The notes under the pieces are model-generated. The model was given only the letters and a program-made list of their open reading frames with translations, made no database searches and was not told the origin of the DNA. Made by a program: the position numbers and the translations under genes. Source: Acidimicrobiia bacterium (GTDB taxonomy: Bacteria > Actinomycetota > Acidimicrobiia > Spongiisociales > JAHEDJ01). Taken from it: a DNA stretch of 23,519 bases. How positions within the stretch are numbered: the stretch's first letter is position 1; every line of letters starts with the position of its first letter. The stretch lies in assembly GCA_030598025.1 (NCBI GenBank), contig JAUVQS010000007.1:1-23519 (forward strand). The letters are read 5' to 3'. Positions 16,545-23,217 of the stretch are shown piece by piece.

Positions 16545-18002
16545 CTAAAGGGCGACTTTGGCGTTGAAGGCGTCGATCAGAGTGTCGATCGGTTCGACCA
16601 TCGACTGGATGTTGGTCCAGTACTCGGGGTCGTACCACTGCGCCTGGATCTCGTCGAAAGTCTTGCCCTGTTGCTCAACCCAGGTGTAGTACTTCAGATT
16701 GTGAATCCGCTTGCGCTCGTAATACGACAGCTCATGCACATGATCGATTCCAGTGCCCATCAGGTAACGCTCGTATGAGCCGGCGGCGTCAAGGTTGCTG
16801 AACTCGCCGCGTTCGGCGTTCAACTCCTCGAGCCGGCTTCCGTACATCTCCATCGAGTCGGTGCCGACCGTAATGATGACGTCCTCGGAACCCATCTCGT
16901 AGTACTTGGCCATCTTGATCGCCGACAGCATGTTCCCGACGCCCGAGATGCCCAGCAACGGCAGCTTCTCGATCACATCGGAGGAGACGCCCTGCTCAGC
17001 CAGATGCGCTACTCCGGCCGGCTCATTGAACAGGCGGATAATGCTCATCGTCGCCTCATCATCGAGCCCGATGGCCAGATCTGTGTTGCGCACGTTGTGG
17101 ACCCACGGGATGTGCTTATCGCCGATTCCCTCGATCCGATGCTCTCCGAAACCGTTGTAGAGCATGGTCGGGCACTGCACGGCCTCGCCGGCGGCGATCT
17201 TGGCCGTTGGGTAGACCTGCTTCAAGTAGTCACCGGAAGCGATCGTCCCGGCGGAACCGGTGGTCAGGGTGACACCGCGGAAGACGTCTTTCGGACCCAT
17301 GACCGATTCGAGCACCTCGGCCATCGCCGGCCCGGTAACCGCGTAGTGCCACAGGTAGTTTCCGAACTCATCGAACTGATTGAAGATCATCAGATCTTGA
17401 CCAGAAGCCCGCAGCTCATTGCACTTGTCGAAGATCTCCTTGACGTTCGACTCAGAACCGGGCGTCTTGATGATCTCCCCGGCCACCGATTCCAGCCACT
17501 CGAATCGCTCGCGACTCATGCCTTCCGGCAGGATGGCGATCGATTCACACCCGAGCAGGTTCGAGTCGTAGGCGCCGCCGCGGCAGTAATTGCCGGTCGA
17601 CGGCCAAACGGCCTTCGTCCTAGCGGGGTCGAACTGGCCGGTGACCAGACGGGGCGCCAGGCAACCAAACGCGGCTCCCACCTTGTGGGCTCCGGTTGGG
17701 AACCACTTGCCTTCGAGCACGAGAATGCGTGCATCGGTGCCGGTTAGCTCTTTCGGGAGTTCCAGGTAGTTGACGCCACCGTATCCACCGCCCATCGCGG
17801 TGGGTTCGTTGTGCCAGTTGATACGGAAGAGATTGCGAGGATCAAGATCCCACAAACCGACACCGGCCAGCTCTTGCTTTATGGAGTCGGGAATCAAAGA
17901 GGGGTCCCGCATCTGTTTGAACGTGGGGATCCGAATCGCTTTGTCGCGGGCGACCGTGACGGCCGACTCCAGCGTCGCTTCGTTCATGGTGAGATCGATC
18001 AT
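16545..18002 (-). CDS. Fold-type II PLP-dependent enzyme, substrate unknown
   Basis: 485 aa from ATG at 18002, with GAGGAAA about 6 bases upstream. The likely PLP lysine is K107 in PTGAHKVGAA, and STGN at 135-138 is the usual phosphate/carboxylate loop of the cysteine-synthase/threonine-synthase fold. TTGSAGTIASGDY is the later glycine-rich cofactor loop. It is larger than cysteine synthase or YgeX (about 400 aa), with an N-terminal extension and a C-terminal aromatic-rich tail (YYTWVEQQGK). I recognise it as a distinct PLP lyase-like group but cannot name the reaction. It is the last gene of the carbamoyltransferase-carbamate kinase-PLP-PLP series, separated from the gene before by about 120 bases of repeats, so it may be transcribed partly on its own. 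A role in ammonia release from an amino acid is possible. Confidence 0.82.
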   Translation of the reverse strand: MIDLTMNEATLESAVTVARDKAIRIPTFKQMRDPSLIPDSIKQELAGVGLWDLDPRNLFRINWHNEPTAMGGGYGGVNYLELPKELTGTDARILVLEGKWFPTGAHKVGAAFGCLAPRLVTGQFDPARTKAVWPSTGNYCRGGAYDSNLLGCESIAILPEGMSRERFEWLESVAGEIIKTPGSESNVKEIFDKCNELRASGQDLMIFNQFDEFGNYLWHYAVTGPAMAEVLESVMGPKDVFRGVTLTTGSAGTIASGDYLKQVYPTAKIAAGEAVQCPTMLYNGFGEHRIEGIGDKHIPWVHNVRNTDLAIGLDDEATMSIIRLFNEPAGVAHLAEQGVSSDVIEKLPLLGISGVGNMLSAIKMAKYYEMGSEDVIITVGTDSMEMYGSRLEELNAERGEFSNLDAAGSYERYLMGTGIDHVHELSYYERKRIHNLKYYTWVEQQGKTFDEIQAQWYDPEYWTNIQSMVEPIDTLIDAFNAKVAL

Positions 18003-18049
18003 TCTTGGTTTCCTCGTTCTTGGGAGTTAGTCATCAGTCTTTGGTGTCG

Positions 18050-18172
18050 CTCCCCCTTTGGGGGGAGTACGGCCGGGTGAAAGCCGGGCGGGAGGGGGGC
18101 TATCTCTGTTGTAGCCAAGCCCCCCTACCCCCGATCCTCCGGATCGGCGGTTCCTTCCCCCCTGCGGGGGGA
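18050..18172. repeat. Cluster of G/C-rich palindromes between the two PLP genes, copy A
   Basis: Four hairpins lie in a row. CTCCCCC-ttt-g-GGGGGAG is at 18050-18067. A 9-bp stem pairs AGGGGGGCT (18093-18101) with AGCCCCCCT (18118-18126). CCGATCC-tcc-GGATCGG is near 18131-18147. TCCCCCC-tgc-GGGGGGA is at 18156-18172. The last matches 6131-6147 (opposite strand) at 16 of 17 positions. The element overlaps the 3' end of the threonine-synthase-like gene and fills the gap to the next gene. It may attenuate transcription inside the operon. Confidence 0.7.
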
Positions 18173-19444
18173 CCGATAATCAGGTACCCGCACCATGGCC
18201 GTCTTCAATGCTTCCAGTGATGGCTCAATAACCATTGGCTCAGTGCCTGCTGCGGTTACGGCCTTCATCGCCGAGGCGACATCTTTCAGCCCGCTGCCGG
18301 TCGACAGCACCACGACCCGATCGGATGCGTCGACGAGCCCACGGTCGACAGCCGCCGCCAAACCGGCGTACGCCGCTGCTCCGGCCGGTTCGGCAAAAAC
18401 GCCGGAACCGCGCGCCAGCACGGGTACGGCCGTCAGGATCTCGTCGTCGGAGACCCGTAGATAGGCACCGTCGGTTTCGCGAACGGCAGCCATCGCCTTG
18501 ATCCGGTCACGTGGCAAATCGGCGCTGATGGAATCCGCCAACGTATCGGCGGAGATCGGAGCCTTCGTCAAGACGTCTTCGTCGCCCTCAAAGGCCTGCA
18601 CGAGATAATCGCTGCCGGCCGCCTGGATGCCGAAGATCCGGGGAGCATGATCGATCCAGCCGAGGGCCAGCGCATCCTTCATCGCTTTGTGAATGCCACC
18701 GATGATCGACCCGTCGCCAACACTCACGAAGATCGCATCGGGCACGTTCCACTCGAGCTGCTCGAGTATCTCGAGTCCGGCCGTCTTCTTTCCCTCGGTC
18801 ATGTATGGATTGAATCCTGTGTTGCGGTTGTACCAGCCGTACTCAGCCGAGGCCGCCATGCAGAGATCGAAAGCGTCCCCGTAGTTTCCCTTCACCAGCG
18901 CAACCGTCGATCCGTAGGCAAGGAGTTGGGCGATCTTCGCCTGGGGCGCCGACTCGGGAACGAAGATCACGTTCTTCTGTCCGACCGAAGCCGAAAGGCC
19001 GCTGAGCGCCGCCGCCGCGTTGCCGGTACTGGCCGTAGTAACGACGTCGGCGCCAACTTCTCTCGCCTTGACGAGTGCCATAGCGCTGGCCCGGTCCTTC
19101 AGGGAGGCCGTCGGTTGGCGCCCTTCGTCCTTCACCCACACCCGGGACAGCCCCAGTGAAACTGCAAGACGAGGTGCATCGTAGGTGGGCGTCCACCCGA
19201 CGGTGAGCGGAGGGACTGCGGCGTCGGGGGCGATCGGCATGAGCGACCGGTAGCGCCACATGGTCATGTTCCGATCGGCCGCCAGGGACTCTTTCGCTAT
19301 GTGTGTTCCGACCAGGTCGTAGTCGTAGCGAACATCGAGGATCCCCTCGTTGCCGCACTCCGCGCAGACGTACCCGGCTTCATCAGCCGGGTACGTCGCA
19401 TCGCAGATCACACAGGTCAACCCAGTGACGTGCTCGAGGCTCAT
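18125..19444 (-). CDS. Threonine-synthase-like PLP enzyme with N-terminal zinc ribbon
   Basis: 439 aa. The start is ATG, sharing ATGA with the end of the carbamate kinase gene. The N-terminus has a zinc-ribbon cysteine set (C11, C14, C27, C30). The PLP lysine is K116 in PTASLKDRASA (housekeeping threonine synthase usually reads PTGSFKDRG). STGN lies at 139-142 and STGSGLKDV near the C-terminus. Its neighbours are a carbamoyltransferase and a carbamate kinase rather than hom or thrB, so threonine biosynthesis is unlikely. The same fold includes diaminopropionate ammonia-lyase (YgeX), which is absent here; a replacing ammonia-lyase role is plausible but unproven. The last sixteen residues, after VRVPDY, are encoded by the G/C palindrome element and look like an acquired tail. 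Confidence 0.87.
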   Translation of the reverse strand: MSLEHVTGLTCVICDATYPADEAGYVCAECGNEGILDVRYDYDLVGTHIAKESLAADRNMTMWRYRSLMPIAPDAAVPPLTVGWTPTYDAPRLAVSLGLSRVWVKDEGRQPTASLKDRASAMALVKAREVGADVVTTASTGNAAAALSGLSASVGQKNVIFVPESAPQAKIAQLLAYGSTVALVKGNYGDAFDLCMAASAEYGWYNRNTGFNPYMTEGKKTAGLEILEQLEWNVPDAIFVSVGDGSIIGGIHKAMKDALALGWIDHAPRIFGIQAAGSDYLVQAFEGDEDVLTKAPISADTLADSISADLPRDRIKAMAAVRETDGAYLRVSDDEILTAVPVLARGSGVFAEPAGAAAYAGLAAAVDRGLVDASDRVVVLSTGSGLKDVASAMKAVTAAGTEPMVIEPSLEALKTAMVRVPDYRSPRRGEGTADPEDRG

Positions 19445-20382
19445 CGAACGATCCGCGTGCCGGTCTCCCCGGCCATGGCGCGCTCGATGTTCTGGGGGTT
19501 GGTGATCAGAGCTTCCTTCCCACCCGCCTCCAGGAACTGCACGACAGCACGCATCTTCGGTGCCATTGATCCTTCGGCGAAGTGGCCGCCCTCTTCGAGG
19601 TACTGCTTGACCTCAGCCAGGGTGAACTTGTCAACCCACCTTTGCTCTGGAGTGCCGAAGTTGAGTGCCACCTGCTCGACGGCGGTTGAAATCAGCAGGA
19701 GATCTGCATCGACCTGACTGGCCAGCAACGCTGAGGCGAGGTCTTTGTCGATCACTGCTGCGATTCCTTCGAGGTCACCACTCTCGTTGGCAATGACGGG
19801 GATGCCCCCGCCACCAACCGCGATCGTGACAACGCCTGCGTCGAGCAACTGCCGGATGACTTCGAGTTCGACGATCCGCTTCGGTGCGGGAGAGGCCACC
19901 ACTCGACGCCAGCCACGGCCGGCGTCTTCTTTGATGTCCCAACCCTCGTTGTCGCGGCGCCGCGTGGCTTCTTCCTCTTCCATGAACGAGCCGATTGGCT
20001 TGCTGGGAGACGAAAAGGCTGGGTCGTTGACGTCCACCTCGACCTGGGTGACCACCGTGGCGACGTGTTTCTTTATCCCGCGCTGACGGAAGTCGTTCAC
20101 CAGGTTCTGCTGAAGCATGTATCCGATGGCGCCCTGTGTGTCTGCTCCGCAGTAGTCGAGCGGGATCTCGTGCAACTCACTGCTGGCCAACTCGGAGCGG
20201 CGCAGGATGAACCCGACCTGGGGTCCGTTGCCGTGGGAGATGGCCACATCCCATCCCTGTTCGACCAGGGAGGCGATGTGATCATCGGTTTCGGCCGCGG
20301 CCATGTACTGGTCCTGCACCGTCGTGTGGTCGGCGTCGGGAATCAGCGAGTTGCCGCCGATGGCGATTACAACTTTGGGCAT
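19441..20382 (-). CDS. arcC: Carbamate kinase
   Basis: 313 aa, the standard length. All main motifs are present: IAIGGNSL at the start, HGNGPQVG at 50-57, SKPIG, VVASPAPKRIVE, AVGGGGIPVI, DKDLASALLA, and GSMAPK near the C-terminus. The enzyme transfers phosphate from carbamoyl phosphate to ADP, giving ATP and carbamate, which decays to ammonia and CO2. It overlaps the carbamoyltransferase stop by one base (TAATG) and the threonine-synthase-like start by four bases, so the three are co-translated. This pairing implies catabolic use of carbamoyl phosphate. The E. coli purine gene set has an equivalent in yqeA. The family call is near certain. Confidence 0.96.
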   Translation of the reverse strand: MPKVVIAIGGNSLIPDADHTTVQDQYMAAAETDDHIASLVEQGWDVAISHGNGPQVGFILRRSELASSELHEIPLDYCGADTQGAIGYMLQQNLVNDFRQRGIKKHVATVVTQVEVDVNDPAFSSPSKPIGSFMEEEEATRRRDNEGWDIKEDAGRGWRRVVASPAPKRIVELEVIRQLLDAGVVTIAVGGGGIPVIANESGDLEGIAAVIDKDLASALLASQVDADLLLISTAVEQVALNFGTPEQRWVDKFTLAEVKQYLEEGGHFAEGSMAPKMRAVVQFLEAGGKEALITNPQNIERAMAGETGTRIVR

Positions 20383-21332
20383 TACTCCATCACTCCGAGA
20401 ACGGAGGCGAGAAGGGCCATCCGCATGACGACGCCGTTGTACGCCTCTTGCCAGTAACGGGCGTGCTTGAGCTGGTCGACCTCGGGAAGAAGCTCGTCCA
20501 TCCGGGGGAGCGAATGAAGAACGATCGAGTCGCCCTTGGCCTTCTTCATCACCTCTCTGGTGATCTGGTAGTTGGCCGGCGTGAGGCCGTACTCGTCCTG
20601 CTTCTCCTGGCGGGACGCCGTGTAATCGGGCTGCACGACCGGCTCCATGTAGATGACATCGGCCTCGGCGATCACCTGGTCGATATGCTCGACGATGCGG
20701 TAGCTCGTGCCCATTTCATCGAGTTCGGCGAGGAACTCGGGCAGCGGTGACATCTCTTCCGGGGAGAGGATGACCATCTCGGCATCGAACTGCGAGAGGG
20801 CGTATCCGATCGAATGCATGGTGCGCATCCGATGATCTCCGATACATACGATGGTCTTGCCGTCGACAGACCCCATCTCCGACTGGATGGTGTAGAGGTC
20901 GGTCAGTACCTGGGTGGGATGCTCTCCCCAACCGTCGCCGGCGTTGATCACGGGAATGGATGCCCACTTGGCGGCCTCGTGCGGCGCGCCCTGCTGGAAG
21001 TGGCGCATGACCAGCACGTCGCCGTAGTACTCCAGCATATGGACGGTGTCCTTGATCGATTCCTGGTAGAAGTCCCCGGCGCGGGTCATCTTGGCGTCGG
21101 AGAATCCTGTCACGTGGCCACCGAGGCGGTGCATGGCAGCTTCGTGGGCCAACCTGGTACGGGTGGATGGCTGATAGAACGCGGTAACCAGTGTCTTCTC
21201 GGAAAGAAGATCGACGTTCCGCCTCTCGCGGGCGATGGGTTCGAGTTCATCGGCAATCTGGAAAAGGTGCTCGAACTCGTTCCGCTCGAAGCCTTTGAGG
21301 GAAAGGATGTCCCTTCCGGCGAAGCTGCGCAT
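20382..21332 (-). CDS. Aspartate-carbamoyltransferase-like enzyme, probably catabolic
   Basis: 316 aa from ATG at 21332, preceded by AGGAG at good spacing. The open frame runs back to 21566, across the divergent promoter, and is not believable there. The carbamoyl-phosphate site is kept: STRTR at 56-60, MRH at 109-111, HPTQ at 138-141, and the RTMHS region at 170-174. The C-terminus follows aspartate carbamoyltransferase (DELLPEVD, then NGVVMRMALLASVLG), but HPLP is changed to HSLP. The loop that normally carries KKGE reads DFYQE here. The aspartate-binding arginine region (TRVQ in E. coli PyrB, from memory) reads EPVVQ. The true acceptor is therefore probably not aspartate. With carbamate kinase next to it, phosphorolysis of a ureido compound is the likely direction (inference). 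It is first in its operon and probably controlled by the divergent GntR regulator. Confidence 0.87.
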   Translation of the reverse strand: MRSFAGRDILSLKGFERNEFEHLFQIADELEPIARERRNVDLLSEKTLVTAFYQPSTRTRLAHEAAMHRLGGHVTGFSDAKMTRAGDFYQESIKDTVHMLEYYGDVLVMRHFQQGAPHEAAKWASIPVINAGDGWGEHPTQVLTDLYTIQSEMGSVDGKTIVCIGDHRMRTMHSIGYALSQFDAEMVILSPEEMSPLPEFLAELDEMGTSYRIVEHIDQVIAEADVIYMEPVVQPDYTASRQEKQDEYGLTPANYQITREVMKKAKGDSIVLHSLPRMDELLPEVDQLKHARYWQEAYNGVVMRMALLASVLGVME

Positions 21333-21477
21333 TTGACTCTCCTGCTCTAGTCGTGTGACTTTCGAGAGGTTCCTCTTCCGCCTCGACCCTGATAGGGGTG
21401 GACAGCTTGGAAGACCTCCTGTACGATTTGTCATACAATCATACAACAGTATCACTGGACGTGCTACCCCAACTCTC
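21333..21477. promoter_or_regulatory. Divergent promoter region between carbamoyltransferase operon and GntR gene
   Basis: 145 bases between two divergent starts. Reading leftward, TATGAT within the tandem repeat is a reasonable -10 box for the carbamoyltransferase operon, but the matching -35 (tagcac, 17 bases upstream) is poor. This would give an untranslated leader of roughly 90 bases. The GntR gene has no clear ribosome-binding site before its ATG. Confidence 0.55.
21428..21446. promoter_or_regulatory. Probable GntR operator, tandem TCATACAA
   Basis: TCATACAA occurs twice head to tail at 21431-21438 and 21439-21446. The block is also bounded by TTGT (21428-21431) and ACAA (21443-21446), a partial dyad. 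It overlaps the likely -10 box of the leftward operon and lies 31 bases before the GntR start. This suits autoregulation and repression of the carbamoyltransferase operon. No second copy was found in the window. Confidence 0.6.
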
Positions 21478-22209
21478 ATGATCACTCGCAGCCCCTCCCT
21501 CACCGACCAGGTCAAGGCGCACCTCAAGGAGCGCATTGTTTCCGGCGCGTTCGAGGAGGGTCGCATCCCATCCGAAACCGAGTTGGCGACCGAGCTCGGA
21601 GTCAGCAGAACGACGATTCGCGATGCGCTCAGCCGGCTCGAGAACGAAGGCTCGATCTATCGAAAGCAGGGGGCCGGGACCTTCGTCAACGAGCCGGGCC
21701 TCCAGATCAAGTCCAGACTCGAAGAGATGTGGTCGTATGAGGAAGTCCTCCGGGATCACGGTTACACACCATCGATTCGCGTCGTGGCCATCACCTCCGA
21801 AGCGGCATCACCGGCAATGGCTGCGGATCTGGATATCCAGCCCGAAGAACCGCTGCTCATAGTTGAGAAGGTGTTCCTCGAGGATGACCTGCCGGTGGCC
21901 TTGACGTACAACCGGATCCCTGCACAACTGTTCACCGGCGAACTCACGAATCAAGACGGAGCATTGCCCCTCTACGAGCTCCTCGACCAGCACTGTGACC
22001 GGCAGCTTTCGTACTACCTGTCCGAAATCGTCCCTGTTGCTTTGCCGACTCACGAGGCCGACGAGTTGAACGTCTCCCGCCGAACGCCGGCCCTCAGCTT
22101 CGAAGAGATCGGATACGACCAGAACAACGACCCCGTCGCCCAATCCACCTCATATTTCCGTGACGACTTGCTCCGCTTTCGCCTGATCAGGCGAAAAGCC
22201 GGAGCCTGA
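21478..22209 (+). CDS. GntR-family regulator, HutC/UTRA subfamily
   Basis: 243 aa from ATG at 21478. The frame is open from 21355, but the N-terminal helix of the family begins at SLTDQVKAHLKERI, so the later ATG fits. The winged helix covers residues 5-70, with PSETELATELGVSRTTIRDALSRLENEG as recognition region (20 and 8 residues of a typical GntR pattern) and a wing ending GAGTFV. A UTRA effector domain follows at about 90-240 (LLIVEKVFLEDDLPVALTYN, and the final STSYFRDDLLRFRL). UTRA domains bind small metabolites. The divergent carbamoyltransferase operon on one side and the ygeW-like gene 21 bases downstream suggest that it senses a pathway intermediate, possibly a ureido or purine-derived compound (inference). 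The start lacks a clear ribosome-binding site. Confidence 0.88.
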   Translation: MITRSPSLTDQVKAHLKERIVSGAFEEGRIPSETELATELGVSRTTIRDALSRLENEGSIYRKQGAGTFVNEPGLQIKSRLEEMWSYEEVLRDHGYTPSIRVVAITSEAASPAMAADLDIQPEEPLLIVEKVFLEDDLPVALTYNRIPAQLFTGELTNQDGALPLYELLDQHCDRQLSYYLSEIVPVALPTHEADELNVSRRTPALSFEEIGYDQNNDPVAQSTSYFRDDLLRFRLIRRKAGA

Positions 22210-22230
22210 CCAATACCCAAAGGAGCATCG

Positions 22231-23217
22231 ATGCAAACCTATCTGCACGGTCGAGACATGATCACTACCCAGGAGTGGACCAAGGATGAGCTCGACACCG
22301 TTATCGACGTCGCTCTCGACCTGAAACGGCGTCGGGCCCTCGGCGAGCAACACGCATTGCTAGATAACAAGGTCCTCGCCATGTTGTTCTTCTTCTCGAG
22401 CACCAGGACACGCGCCAGCTTCGAGGCCGGCATGGCCCAACTCGGCGGGCACGCCATGTTCCTGGACAGCACGACCACACAAATCGGTCACGGCGACACG
22501 TGGAAAGAGATCGGCGAGATCCTCGGCCGCTACGACGACGGCATCGCCATCCGCAACGTTGATTGGGGCATCGGCAACAAGTACATCCGCGCCGTCGCCG
22601 AAGCCAGCCGCACGCCCGTCCTCAACATGCAGTGCGACTGGTATCACCCGTTCCAGGCGCTTGCCGACCTGCTCACGGTCATCGAGCAGAAGGGCGACCC
22701 GCGCAATCTCACCTTCAACATGAGCTACGCATACGCCGCCAGCTACCAGAAGCCGATCAGTGTCCCCCAGAGCGTCATCCTGCTGATGACCCGCTACGGC
22801 GCCAACGTCCGGCTCACCCGACCGCCCGAGTTCAAACTCATGCCCGAGATCGTTGCCCAGTCTGAAGAAAACGCCAAGGCATCGCACGGCAGCTTCGAGA
22901 TCATCGAGGACTTCGAGGAAGGCATGGCCGGCGCCGACGTCGTCTACGCCAAGGCCTGGGGCTCGATGCTGACCACTTCGGATCACGAGGAATCGGCCAA
23001 GATCTCGGCCAAGTATCAGGACTGGATCGTGGACGCTCGTCGCATGGAGATGGCAGACGAAGACGCCATCTACATGCACCCGCTGCCGGCCGATCGCAAC
23101 GTCGAAGTTGCAGACGAGGTCATCGACGGTCGTTGGAGCCGGGTCTTCGACCAGGCCGAGAATCGCCTGCACAGTCAGAAGGCGACGTTGCTGAAGCTGG
23201 CGGGTCTGCTGCCATGA
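22231..23217 (+). CDS. ygeW: YgeW/acetylornithine-carbamoyltransferase-type (knotted) carbamoyltransferase
   Basis: 328 aa, ATG with AAGGAG five bases upstream. The carbamoyl-phosphate motif SSTRTR lies at 56-61 and HPFQALADL at 139-147. YgeW-like segments are IAIRNVDWGIGNKYIR, YAYAASYQKPISVPQSVI (the region that forms the knot in this group), and NAKASHGSFEI. The C-terminal DQAENRLHSQKATL resembles N-acetyl- and N-succinylornithine carbamoyltransferases. The usual HCLP is HPLP here, near 283-286. It is the second carbamoyltransferase of the locus and follows the regulator by 21 bases. In E. coli ygeW belongs to the purine gene set. Either a catabolic transfer to phosphate or an arginine-type reaction is possible; context favours the former. 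Its stop overlaps the next start (ATGA). Confidence 0.85.
   Translation: MQTYLHGRDMITTQEWTKDELDTVIDVALDLKRRRALGEQHALLDNKVLAMLFFFSSTRTRASFEAGMAQLGGHAMFLDSTTTQIGHGDTWKEIGEILGRYDDGIAIRNVDWGIGNKYIRAVAEASRTPVLNMQCDWYHPFQALADLLTVIEQKGDPRNLTFNMSYAYAASYQKPISVPQSVILLMTRYGANVRLTRPPEFKLMPEIVAQSEENAKASHGSFEIIEDFEEGMAGADVVYAKAWGSMLTTSDHEESAKISAKYQDWIVDARRMEMADEDAIYMHPLPADRNVEVADEVIDGRWSRVFDQAENRLHSQKATLLKLAGLLP

Noticed and set aside
16545..18002. YgeX (diaminopropionate ammonia-lyase) for the second PLP gene
   Set aside because: Length (485 versus about 400) and the motifs around the lysine and STGN loop do not match YgeX as I remember it, although the fold is shared.
18125..19444. Housekeeping threonine synthase (thrC) for the zinc-ribbon PLP gene
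   Set aside because: The PLP motif is PTASLKDRA rather than PTGSFKDRG, and the gene is embedded with carbamoyltransferase and carbamate kinase rather than with homoserine genes. A threonine synthase activity is not fully excluded.
20382..21566. Long open frame giving the carbamoyltransferase an extra 78 N-terminal residues
   Set aside because: The extension crosses the divergent promoter and the GntR start, has no family similarity, and the ATG at 21332 has a good AGGAG site.
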